From: Icerya purchasi
Lineage: Eukaryota > Arthropoda > Insecta > Hemiptera > Monophlebidae
Length of the DNA: 64,000 nucleotides
Reading direction: 5' to 3'
Assembly (NCBI GenBank): GCA_039619475.1
Contig: CM077115.1
Coordinates: 441,596,792-441,660,791 of the forward strand
Below are positions 46,523-58,204 of this stretch, one piece after another. The stretch's first letter is position 1, and each line of letters starts with the position of its first letter. The notes beneath the pieces were generated by a model. That model saw only the letters and a program-made list of their open reading frames with translations. It was not told the origin of the DNA and made no database searches. A program made the translations under genes and the position numbers.

Positions 46523-49500
46523 GCTAGATTGAATACACCCCTTCAGATGGTAGCGATATTTGTTCTCTTACACAATCTATCGAGGTCCACACTAACGATC
46601 TGCAACTGCTACTTTCCCCCCAACCATATGGTACACTCGGCAGACCTTCAAAATGCCATATCTCAACTAGTAAGCCCAATGGTCATACTTGGAGACTTTA
46701 ACGCTCACTCCCCACTATAGGGAGCGACGTCCACCAACAGACATGGATCAATTATTACAAACATACTAACGGAGCACGATTTGTGCATCCTCCCCCCACC
46801 TAACCATACACATTTTAACCTCTCCCATAACACTTTCTCAACAATTGACTTGGCATTAGTATCCCCATTACTACTCCCGAAACTTAAATCATCTGTCCAT
46901 GACGACCTTTGCTCCAGCGATCATTTCCCTGTATTTCTGCATTTCACAGGATATCATCCATCACCACCAATCTCAAGACCCCCAAGATTCTCATTTCACA
47001 AGGCAGACTGGACGGCATACACAGCCGGAATTAAAATCCCAGCTCCTAGCGAGTCCCTATCAGACAATTTAAAGGTATTTCTTAATACTATACTAGATGC
47101 TGCCTACTTATCGATACCCACCTCCCACAATTTTCGAGCTAAGAAAGTACCATGGTGGAGCAAAGAGATCCACATTGCAATCCAACAGTGTAAACGAGCA
47201 CTCAGAAAGTAAATCGTCTCGGTCGCTATCTGACTTAGTAGCCTTCAAGAAGTGCCGAGCCCTTGCCAGAGCTCTCATTCGCGACAAAAAGCAAGAGTGC
47301 TGGTCACAGTTTATTTCATCCATCTCCTCATCAATGTCAAACAGGACCATATGGAATAAAATAAAATCCATCAATGGAATTAGCACTGTCCCAAAACGCG
47401 TCCTTCTCAACATCAATGCCAGTCTAATAACGGATGAAGCTAATGTTGTCAAAGCGTTTGCCAATCACTTCACCGCAGCATCGTCATCAGAAAAGTATCC
47501 CCCCGCTTTCCATAGCATGAAATACCATGCAGAGCAACAGCCAGTGCACTTTCCACCCGAATCCAATGAATCATACAATAGTAATTTTACCATCTCAGAA
47601 CTAAATTTCCAACTCAACCACCATACATCCAACACTGCTCCGGCCCCGACGGCATCCACCCATATATGCTTAAGTACCTCCCAATTTCCAGAAAACATTT
47701 TCTCCTACACATATACAATCAAATCTGGAATTCTGGAAACATCCCTGTGCAATGGAAGTCGGCAAATATAATCCCAATACTAAAGGAAAACAAAGACCCT
47801 TCACTTCCCGAAAGTTACCGTCCTGTCTAGTTATTGAGTGTCATTTCCAAAACGCTGGAGAAGATGGTTAATAGGCGTCTCCTGTTTTTTCTCGAACAGA
47901 AAAGTTTTCTTTCTCCTAACCAAGCCGGCGGGCGAGAGGCAAGATCAACAGTCAGCCAACTACTTAGCCTGCAAAGGCAGATACTCTCGGCCTTTCAACA
48001 TCAACAGCACCTCTATGCAGTATTTTTCGATTTAGAGAAAGCTTTTGATCGCCTGTGGCGTCATGGCCTACTACTAAAACTGCGAACGGCGGGAATCACC
48101 GGAAAAATGGGTAAATACCTACACAGCTTCTTAGACAATAGAACAATCCAAGTTACAACTGGTTCGTCAACGACTGAACTGATGCTGTTGGAAAATGGTG
48201 TACCACAAGGCTCTGCTTTAAGTGCAACCTTGTTCATATACTACATTAACGACTTAACTGACTGTCTTGCCGCCCCTGTAACGTCCCGGCTCTATGTGGA
48301 CGACCTAAACATCTCCCTATCATCCAACCATCCTATAAACGCTCAAAATATCCTACAAAAATCCATAAAAAAGCTCCAAAAGTGGTCCAATGACAACGGT
48401 TTGACCTTCTCCTCAACAAAAACAATATGTGTTGATTTCCACAGGGGACGCCAAAACGCACTTTCCAGCATATTCCTGAGTCTAAATGGTGTTCCTATCC
48501 CAAACGGTCCATCAGTTAAGTTTCTAGGCTTAATATTTGATAAATAACTCTCCTGGCGCGATCACATACGTGAGCTCAAAACTAAATGTCTAAATCCTTG
48601 TCCATCCTAAAATATCTGTCGAATTACAAATACAACATAAATCCAAAACTACTCCTTACAATATATAGATCAATCATCCTTTCGCGAAACAATTACGGAT
48701 GCCAGGTGTACTCCTTAGCTGCCAATAGTGTGCTAAGATCCTTAGATCCTGTACATTTTGCGGCCCTCCAGTCTATTCTTTCCACTCATCCCTCTACTCC
48801 TGTTGTAAGTTTGTGTGCACTGGCAGGTTGTCCCCCACTATCCTATTATAGGAAATATTACAACTTTAAAGAACTGAGCTCCCTCCTTATTAATATTAAG
48901 ACCCCCTCACTCGAGCCGGCCACCATATCCCCTAATGGGAGTTTTGGGAACGATCCAGTGCCTGAACTTTTTTCAGTTATGGGTCATTTCCAAATCCCCT
49001 CAATCCCAAAGAGCTTTACCAGATTTCGTAATAACTGTACCTCCCTGGAGTCAGCCGATCACAAATATAAACATATCTCTCACAAAATTCAATAAAGCAC
49101 AATATCCCCCAAACATAGTACAAATAGTAAAAAACACCAAAGCGAGCTACACTGATCATGTATGCCTCTACACAGATGGAGCGAAGGCAAAAGGTTATCA
49201 GTCACCGGCGGCATGCTCCTTCGAAGTATCAAAAACAGCAGAGTCAGTCAGACTGCATGATTGCTGCACAGCACTGGACACTGAAATATATGCGATTGTT
49301 TTCTGCATTCAACACTATACTGATACTAACCCCCAGTCCCAAAAGGCCCTACTTATAACTGACTCCTTAAATTCCCTTCAACTTATTTCAGAAATAAAAT
49401 CCAAAAACCCCCTGATAAGAAAAGTCCACTACCTACTATACAGACTATCCCACCTAAACTCTGAAATATCCTTCCTATGGGTGCCGGCCCATGTAGGAGT

Positions 49501-50064
49501 CCCAGGTAATGAGCGCGTCAATCGAGCAGCTCAGGCGACACTATTCTCTCCAATGCCATGTAATCCCCCTCTTCCCCCATAATGGCCCATTTATTTATGC
49601 ACCAAACTGGAGAAGAATGGCAGCAGGAATGGAAATCTGCAAAAACATTCCTCCGAAGCATAAAATCAACTACAGAACCCTGGTGGCCCATAGACGAAAT
49701 TTCTCGCAGAGATTTTTCTGTCTTGAATCGCCTCCAAACAGGTCACACAACCCTTTCACACGGGTATATCTTCATGGGACAAGCATCCCCAAATGTCTGC
49801 TTCTTCTGTGGTCAACCAAGCGCCCCGTCTACATCTCACCTCCTTCTCGAATGTTTCTCTTTTGCGGCACCAAGATCCACCTATTTCACTACCACCTCTA
49901 TCTCTAAGATCTTATCGAACGTTCCGTCTGCGGTCACAGCTATGTTGGCTTTTGTGTGTAGCAGCGGCCTATACCATAGAGTTTAACCTTCCTAAGTAGG
50001 CTCCATGTGCTGTAATAGCCTCAGTAGTTAAACACAGCGCATGGAAATCCTCACTATTATTTTT

Positions 50065-50098
<34 letters not shown>
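46523..50098 (+). mobile_element. I/Jockey-like LINE inserted in the right arm
   Basis: A plus-strand LINE, 3.6 kb, with a 30-base A tail (50069-50098), inserted only in the right arm; the left arm (34495-34520) shows the empty site. Flanks share at most AAT, so the target duplication is minimal or absent. It is 5'-truncated within the endonuclease. It proves that the two arms already existed as separate sequences when it inserted. Confidence 0.9.
46535..49986 (+). pseudogene. LINE ORF2: partial endonuclease, RT, RNase H, C-terminal finger
   Basis: Pieces in several frames. 46517-47212: endonuclease (VILGDFNAHSPL then a TAG where Trp is usual; SSDHFPVFLHF). 47215-47830: linker and first RT motifs with a frameshift near 47645 and a TAG near 47830. 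47834-48547: RT palm with AVFFDLEKAFDRLWRHG, NGVPQGSALSATLF and the catalytic LYVDDLNIS. 48586-49095: thumb. 49130-49582: RNase H (LYTDGAKAKG, ALDTEIYAIV, LITDSLNSLQL, WVPAHVGVPGNERVN). 49582-49986: tail with C-C-H-C finger (CFFCGQPSAPSTSHLLLEC). At least five lesions make it inactive. Confidence 0.85.
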
Positions 50099-50101
<3 letters not shown>

Positions 50102-50211
50102 TTACGTTTGGAAAAAGACTTTAGAGGGGAAAAAATATATTTTAGACTAATTCCATAATACATAGACATGAAAAATTATTGTGAACAATATGAGGAATAC
50201 CGCTAGAAGAT

Positions 50212-50600
50212 GTTTATGCAATCATACTAGTGAAGATATCAATGGATTTATTTTTAGAACCTGAGAAAAAAATAAAAAAAGAAAATTATCAACAGACGGA
50301 GGAAATGATTGGAAGCGAAAAAAAATATAATTAGGCTGATTCTATAATATTAGATTTGAAAAAAATTATTAAGAACGATATGAGAAGTACCTGTAGCAAA
50401 TGAGTGGGAGGGTACATTCTGTGCGAGTGAGAGAGTGGGTAATACATTGACAGATTTATTTTTAGAATCAGAGAAATAAAAAATATAAAAATTATGAATG
50501 GATTGAAGAAATGAACAGAAGCGTAAAAGAAAAGTATACTTAGGCTAATTCTATAATACTTAGACTCGAAAATAAAATATGTACGAAGTGGTGGTGTGTA
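50212..50600. repeat. Degenerate ~200-bp tandem repeats outside the right arm
   Basis: The core resembling TAGACTAATTCCATAATA near 50143 recurs near 50334 and 50541, each followed by similar A-rich sequence, giving a period of about 190-205 bp. The first copy is inside the arm end, so the arm boundary cuts through this array. Confidence 0.65.
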
Positions 50601-51309
50601 TGTGTGTGCATGGGTGTGTGTGTGGATGTGTTATTGCGGTGTTTATTTCGGCAGCGGGCAGAGCGTGCATGGAATAGTAGGAATGGACGGTGTGCCTTTG
50701 CAGCGCAACGAATGGAGAATACGGAAAAAAAAATCATTGGATTGAATATAAGGTCGGAAGCGGAAAAAGACGAAAAATATATATCAGGTGGCGGTGTATA
50801 TGTGCGTGTGTATGAACTTGTAGCGATCATGAACAGGTTTCTATCGGTGGCGTGTGAGAGTGTGCATAGATGATCGGCTAGTTAATTTCAAAACGAACGA
50901 CTGGAATTCACCTCACCTGGTGATAGTTTCAACTAGTTGCTGGAACATTTAAATATTTCCATTATAGCCGCGGTCGCGCTTACTGATGGAACGATCGAAT
51001 ATTTTCCTTAAAAATAAAATTTTTAAAAAAAAATTGTGGAACAAAGCACAACTCTGAAAATTCCTTTAAATTTTGGGTTCTAAGTGTTGAGATTCAAACG
51101 TTTTTATCACTCCGGCAAAATTTAACCACTCCCAACCTCGAAAAATGAAAATTAAAAAGTATGCTACATATATTACATGCAGAATCATGTATAAAACATA
51201 CACATGATGATAGAAGGCGCGGGTATGTGAAAGCGAGTACACTTTCATGGCGGCTAAGGTTATGTTGAATATATGCGTGGAAACGGTGCAAGCGCATTTA
51301 CAGATAACA
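50601..51309. other. Unassigned single-copy sequence
   Basis: Begins with a GT-rich stretch (50588-50640). I see no supported gene; the short ORFs at 50540-50873 and 51066-51297 overlap on opposite strands and lack protein-like features. Confidence 0.5.
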
Positions 51310-51650
51310 GTATGAACGGGGAATTGGAAAAATTTGAAGAAATTTTGGGGAAACTTGGGTGAATTTTAACCATATGGATACTAATTGAGGTGAACTTTCA
51401 GCACCTGTACACTAATTGAGGTGGATTTTGACTACCTTGATGGGAATTAGGGATCGAATTAGCGGGACTGTCCAGGGGAATTAGGGGTAAACAGGGAAAA
51501 CTTGGAGGAAATCTGTGAAATCAGGGGAAACTTGGGGTAACTTTGGGCTCTAAAAGAGAAATTGGGGTTAATTTTGAGTACCTGGATGAGAATTTGGGGT
51601 GAAATTTCAGCAGCTGCCCGGGAAAATCGGGGGAAACTGAGCCAGAACGC
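51310..51650. repeat. G-rich degenerate minisatellite
   Basis: Short imperfect units built from GGGGAAACTTGGGG-, AATTGAGGTGAATTTT- and ACCTGGATGGGAATT-like words, about 35-60 bases apart. The plus strand carries most of the G runs, unlike the AT-rich surroundings. Confidence 0.7.
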
Positions 51651-51666
51651 CCATTTATTAGCTACT

Positions 51667-51788
51667 TATGTACCATTGCACGATTATTATTAGAAGACCC
51701 AAAATATATTCGAGAACAATGGCGAAAAATTAACATGCACGAATGCGATAAATAAGACTTCATTTGAACAAGGACATTTGTGGCTTTC
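51667..51788. repeat. 122-bp segment, copy 2
   Basis: Near-identical to 28258-28379 and joined to the 2.7-kb repeat at the same base. The two copies bracket the whole rearranged central region. Confidence 0.75.
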
Positions 51789-53649
51789 AATACTACATTT
51801 AGAAGTCAATTTCAACATAATATTAATTGTAATTAGTTGTTTATTGATGCAGTTTGCAATTGTAATACAAAAGGTTGCTAAGAGCTAAGTATATTTATTT
51901 CATGAAATCATACTTACCATCTATGAATTTCATAAAAATAAAATGATGTAATTAGTAATCAAGAATAAATTTGTTAAACATTAATAAAAGCTATTTCCTT
52001 ATGCTGTACTAAAACGTAATTTGAAGCAATGAAATTACAAGAATAGTACATTTCACAAATTTTCAAATTGGTTAAATATTGTAACTTGAAACAGCAATAC
52101 AAAGTGCTTTCATGATAGTAATTAGCACACTTGTGATAAACTCACAACTTAGTACGTTGCATCGGATGCATATTCATGAGTGGTAGGGTACCACGAATTT
52201 ATAGCACATTAAATCTGTATCTCAATGTTTACCATATGTTAATTTCTCTAAAACCTGTCATCTAAGCAAAAAGTTATGCTTAATAGCAATTGTAAATATT
52301 TTAAGATATATCAACTTATTCTAACAAGAATCTTTGACTGATAATAGATGAATGTGTCGAACATACTGAATAGAACTTATACTTTTTAATTTGTTTTAAT
52401 TGACTGATCTCAGTGATTTTCCAAAAAATACAAATAAACATATCACCATAATTGATCTAATATTTTCGGAACATTTATTTATATTTCTTCATAAAATTTA
52501 TATATGTTAAATTAAATTCTGTTTATTAAAATTGGCGGCGCATATATAGAGAACATTTTAGCCCTCAGATGTGAATATGATTAATATCTTCTACAAGCTA
52601 CATTTCTGTTGGGAAATATTTAATTTAACAGGTGTAATTTTTCTCTGAATACTAAATGTTAAAGAAGAAAATTTGCTGAAAAACTAGAAATACTATGAAC
52701 TTATATGCATTGCAAACAATTTAATGGAAATGTAGTGACTTAAATGCGGACTATTCTGACGGATGTTTCGAAGAGGTAGTATTAAACAGGAATTAATGTA
52801 ACGAATGGTAAAAGTGAATGAGATGATTACTTAGCCACTCTCTTGATTCAATTCTATCGATATTGATTTGAATTCAATTTCTGAAAAAGTTCAGAATTTA
52901 GAATAGCGTGGATATTAGACATGCAGGAATCATATGTATATTTTAATCCCTGATATTATGATATTACATTGTACCAAACGAGACTAATTTGAATACATGG
53001 TTTAAGTAATTATAATCAGTAATACTGCAATGTGTAAAATAGTGTTTCCATTTAATTAAAGCAATTAAAAAAAAAAATCTGGATTAATCAGATATCATTT
53101 AATGTTTAAATTAGTTTAAAAATTGCATGGCCATGTAAGCCAAGACCTGCATAATGTAGTTAATTTAACATTATGATGTATTTAATTGCAAAAATATCAG
53201 TTTGAATATAATGGATTTTCTAGCCACCTGTATAACAATTACAATCTGTAAATTTCATACTAACAACAGATTTCCTAATTAAACAAGAAGAAAGAATAGA
53301 TAGCATTTCAACTCATACCATTCCATTAACCACAATTGGATCATTAGTTAGTTAATGGGGATGTGTGATAAATTGTTTCCAATAATGGTCTGGTCAAAAA
53401 TTTGGGGGTAATCGTAAGTTAATAAAAATCTGCTCAGTTGCATCAGCAACTTTTAGTGTCCTACAAGTCAAACACTCAGCTAACATTTTCTGATCTAATC
53501 CAAAAGGTGAAATGGCATTTCACAGGACACTAATTAAATTATTATTGAATTTTAATGCTTTACCTTTTTCAAATACAATAATGTTATTAATAATAATTGA
53601 AGAAATCACAAAATATCCCTGAAATGAATACCCTCTTTGAAACAGTTCT
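51789..53649. repeat. 2.7-kb repeat unit C, partial
   Basis: Starts at an internal position of the unit (equivalent to about 54031 in unit D). It has an internal deletion near 52278, where the sequence jumps to a later block of the unit (compare 57870-58085). No gene seen. Confidence 0.85.
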
Positions 53650-56330
53650 GCTGAATGAATAGGAATTTTATGATGTTAAATGCAGCGAAAATATTTTTTG
53701 AACGGATCAATAATATAGTGGCAGTTCATTTCTGTGAAATCTGCTAATAGCAAATATTAAACAGGAATCAATGTACCATCAGATTTTTAAATGTTATTCT
53801 TCAAGCTTCATGCAATGCAGGTGCACTCTTATGTAGAATCGTTGAAGAGTTATCAAGGGTTCGATCGCCCAACTTTCAGATTAAAGTTTTGAAATGGTAA
53901 TCCTGTAATGTGAACTATATAGTTTAGTTTTCATTTAGGCCTGATGAAATGAAATGTAAACAAATTATGTAGTCTTCAATAGTTTTGATTATTTAGAAGG
54001 TGCAATGAAGTTCATTAAATACAGAATACAATACTACATGCAAATGTCGATTTCAACATAATATTAATTGTAATTAGCTGTTTATTGATGCAGTTTTGTA
54101 ATTGTAGAACGAAAAGGTGCAAAGAGCTAAGTATATTTATTCCATGAAATCATACTTACCAACTATGAATTTCATAAAAAAAAAAATTATATAACAGTAA
54201 TGAAAAATAAATTAGGTGAACATTAATAAAAACTATTTCCTTATGCTGTACTAAAATGTAATTTGAAGCAATGCTATTTCAAGAATAGTACATTTCACAA
54301 ATATTCCAATTGGTTAAATATTGTAACTTGAAAAAACAGTACAAAGATCTTATATGGTAGTAATTGGCACAATTGTGATGGACACATGGTTTAGTAAAGG
54401 ATTTGGATGCACATTTGTGAATTGTAATGTACTACAAATATATAGCACATTAAATATGTATCCTAATGTTTACCATATGTTAATTTCTCTAAAACCTGCC
54501 ATCTAAGTAAAATGTTCCCAATCACTTTTAAGTCACAGTAATAAAAAAAAAATAAAAAAAATGCAAACATTCAGATGGCACTTGCCATAGACAGCTGTGA
54601 TATTGCTCTAATTGCAGGATTGATTTGATCAAATGAACACAGAGAGAAACAAAGCATGTCCGTTTCATGATTGTGAACAAAATTATGAAAACCTCTTAAT
54701 TTCTGAATACCTGAATATACTGTTGTTATGAGAATAAAGTGTTCACTGACACTTTGGATTCAATACCTATTAGTAAGATGCGACTTTAATTTCCATAGAA
54801 GATTGAAGATAACTTAAGAAACTTGAAATTTTTCATGAAATATACTCTTATGTAGAATAAACTTATTTAAGAACAATTAAATTAAAAGTAATCCTAAAGC
54901 AAAAATCTTATTTTTATATTTATTATACATTGTGTTCACTAATAGTTAACCACAACATAACTGCAAAAATTCTTTATAGTAATTGTGAATATCAAGTTTT
55001 TATGACAAGGTTTCTGTTTGATTATAAACGAATGCGTCCAAATTACTGAAAAGAACTTATACATTTTAATTTGTTTAATTGACTGTACTCAGTGGTTTTC
55101 AACAATACAAATCAACCTATGACAATAATTAATCTAATATTTCCAGAGTATTTATATATATTTCTTCATAAAATTGATATATGTTAAATAAAATGCTGTT
55201 TATTAAAATTAGTGGTGCATATAAAGAGCATTTTAGCTCTCAGATGTGAGTATGACTAATATTTTCTACATGCAACATTTCTCTAGGGTAACATTTAACT
55301 TAACAGGTACAATTTTTCTCTAAATACTTAGTGACACACAAACAAATTGGTTGAAAAACTAGAAATACTATGAACGTATATGTATTGCAAACACTTTACT
55401 GGAAATGCAGTGATTCAAATGCAGTTATTCTGACCGAAATTTTGAAGAGATAGTATTAAACAGGAATTGATGTAATATAGAAATAGTAAACGTGAATGAG
55501 ATGATTAATTAGCCACTTTCTTGATTGAAATCTAACGATATTGATTTGAATTCAATTTCTGAAAATGTTCAGAATTGGGAATAGCATGGATGTTAGATAT
55601 GCAGGAGTCATGTCTATATTACAATCTCTGATATTATATAGAACTAGACTAATTTGAACATACAGTTAAAGAAATTATAATCAGTAACGCTGCAATGTGT
55701 AAAATAGTATTTTCATTTAATTAAAGCCATTATAAAAAAATCTGGATTGATCAAATATCTTTTAATGTTTAAATTAGTTTAAAAATTGTTCAGCCATGTA
55801 AGGTAAGACTTGTATATTGTAGGAAATTTAATATCATGATGTATCTAATTGCAAAAATATCAGTTTGAATATAATGGATTTTCTGCCCACCTGCATAATA
55901 ATTACCTTCTGTAAATTGCATACTAAGAACATATTTCCTCATTATGCAAGAAGAAGGAATGCATAATTTTTCAACTCATAATAATTTTTAAGAAATTTTT
56001 TATAAATATTAACCACAATCGGATCATTAGTTAGTTCTAATGGGGAAGTGTGATGAATTGTTTCCGATAATATTATGCCCCAGCTGATCTGGTCAAATAT
56101 TCAAGGGTAATCATAAGTTAATAAAAATTTACTCAGTTGCATCAGCAACTTTCAGTGTCCCATAAATCAAACACTTTTATCTGATCTAGTCAAAAAAGTG
56201 TAATGATATTTTATAGGACACTAATTAAATTTTAAGGCTTTACCTTTTTCAAATACAATAGTATTATTATCAAAAATTTAAGTGGCACACAAAATATCCT
56301 TAAAATTAAAACCCTTTGTGAAACAGTTTT
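53650..56330. repeat. 2.7-kb repeat unit D, complete
   Basis: The only unit with no insertion: 2681 bp from one GCTGAATGAATAGG start to the next. AT-rich, with no ORF worth calling. It is the reference against which insertions in the other units can be defined. Confidence 0.9.
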
Positions 56331-56456
56331 GCTGAATGAATAGGAACTTTAAGACATTAAATGCAGTGATAACATTTTTTGATTTGATCAATAATGTGGT
56401 TGCAGTTAATTTCTGTGGAATTTTCTAATAGTTAATATTTAATAGGAATCAATATA

Positions 56457-56526
56457 CTAGGGGCGGCTCGTTCTAGAGGGCTCAAGGGCGCGAGTCTCCC
56501 TGTGTGAGTTTTCAGAAAATATATAG
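56457..56526. other. Small GC-rich relic replacing part of the repeat
   Basis: About 70 bases (starting GGGGCGGCTCGTTCTAGAGG) stand where other units have roughly 47 AT-rich bases. The composition is foreign to the repeat. It could be the remnant terminal part of a transposon or a gene-conversion scar. Confidence 0.5.
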
Positions 56527-57173
56527 CACTCTGATGTAATATTCTGGGTATGCCATAAGGGCGAGGTGAAAGTAGGCATTTAATGAATGAATTATCAGAG
56601 GTCTGATCCCTGAACATGCAAGTTAAATGTTTGAAATGGTAATCCTGTAATGTGAATTGTGTAGTTTAGTTCTCATTTAGGTCTGTTGAGATGAAATGTG
56701 AACTAATTATGTAATCTTCAATATTTGTGTTTATTTAGAAGGTTCCACATTATCTAAATGAAGTTCATCAATAATATACTACATGCAGAAGACGATTACA
56801 ATGTAATATTAATTGTAATTAGTTGTTTATTGATGCAGTTTGTAATTGCAAAACATAAAGTTACTAAGAGCTAAGTATATTTATTCCATGAAATCATACT
56901 TACCATCTATGAATTTCATAAAAATAAAATTATACAAGTTAGTAATTAAGAATAACTTTGTTAAACATTAATAAAACCTATTCACTTATGCTGTACAAAA
57001 ATTGAATTTGAATCAATGAAATTACAAGAATAGTACACTTCACAAATTTTCCAATTGGTTAAATATTTTAACTTGAAAAAACAATACGAAGGGCTCACAC
57101 AGTAGTAATTGGCACAATTGGGATGGACACGCGGCTTGGTACATTGCATTGGATGCATATCTGTCAGTGGTAG

Positions 57174-57790
57174 TTTTTTTTATTTATATTAAATTTAGGT
57201 CGCTTCAACAACTAGGTTATTAGCGACCGCAATACATAATTATATTAATATTATTTTACAATAGAAATATGAAATTAGCAACAAAATTACTTATACACTT
57301 AAATACAAATTCATATTAATATTTTATATTAACTTTAATATTTCAATAGATTTTAGGAGCATGATTGTTTTATTTATTCCATCCGAGTCGTTCACGCATT
57401 CATGGAGTCCGCCCGGGATTTTACACTGCAGTCTTTGTTGGTCCAGCTGTGTACATTCTAGGAACCAGTGTGAGATTGATGCTTGTTGTCTCGAACAGAA
57501 TGTGCATATCTGGGATGGTATTTTTTCCATTAGGTATCTGTGTGTTATATTAGTGTGCCCAATTCTTAGGCGAGTGATTATTGTTTGTAGAGCTCTGTTG
57601 TTATGGTGAGGTGCTATTTGCCATATATTGTCCCGACAAGCTGCTATTTTATTATTTCTATCGTTGGTCCACCTCTCATTCCAGTAGATCTCTTTTTTGT
57701 GATGTGTTGCTCTGTTTAGATCGATGTATGGAATTTTAGTCTCGGTGATAGTCTCCAATTTAGTGGCCCTTTTGGCAGCAACATCAGCTT
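57174..57790 (-). mobile_element. Short 3' fragment of an I/Jockey-like LINE
   Basis: 617 bases on the minus strand, flanked by TGGTAG at 57168-57173 and 57791-57796, with the T run of the tail at its left edge. Severely 5'-truncated at insertion. Confidence 0.85.
57324..57790 (-). pseudogene. LINE ORF2 C-terminus: RNase H end and Cys/His finger
   Basis: The frame is open from the truncation point at 57790, before the listed ATG at 57758. It begins with the end of RNase H (DVAAKRATKLET) and runs to a finger region, RLRIGHTNITHRYLM ... CTFCSRQQASISHWFLEC, typical of I- and Jockey-related ORF2 tails. It ends at 57324. Confidence 0.82.
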
Positions 57791-58204
57791 TGGTAGTGTA
57801 CTACAAATTTATAGCACATTAAATATGTATCTTAATGTTTGCCATATGTTAATTTCTCTAAAACCTGTCATCTAAGCAAAAAGTTCCCACTCGCTTTTAA
57901 GTCACATTAATTAAATTAAAATACAAAAAGTTTAGAAACTCAGATGGCACGTGCAATAAACTGCTGTGATATTGCTTTAAATGCACTATAAATTTAATCA
58001 GATAGAAATTAAGAGAGAAACGAAGCATGCCCGTTTCATTATTATGAATGAAATTATGAAAATCTCATAAAATGCTTAATAGCAATTGAAAATAGTTAAA
58101 GACATATCAAGTTATCATGACAAGATTTATCTGCTGATAATAAACGCATGTTTCTAAAATATTTAATAGAACTTATACTTTTTAATTTGTTTTAATTCTC
58201 GCAC

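Larger units (their letters stand above)
41198..50211. repeat. Right arm of the inverted duplication, split by a LINE
   Basis: Reverse complement of 34395-39822, in two pieces: 41198-46522 and 50099-50211. The join across the LINE reconstitutes the left-arm sequence around 34505-34512. The inner edge at 41198 cuts gene 1 in mid frame and abuts sequence unrelated to the left arm's inner flank. The outer edge at 50211 continues into related ~200-bp repeats that the left arm lacks. Confidence 0.95.
56331..58198. repeat. 2.7-kb repeat unit E, cut by insertions
   Basis: Follows unit D directly. It carries a GC-rich relic near 56457, a LINE at 57174-57790, and is ended by the LINE that starts at about 58199. 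Confidence 0.85.

Noticed and set aside
34395..50211. Reading the arms as terminal inverted repeats of a Polinton/Maverick or foldback element
   Set aside because: No integrase, DNA polymerase B, ATPase or capsid sequence seen, no matching target duplication at the outer edges, and the coding remnants lie inside the arms.
34395..50211. Pure fold-back assembly artefact
   Set aside because: One arm has a LINE, a longer homopolymer and a few substitutions, and both outer flanks differ. Not excluded, but less likely; kept as a check.
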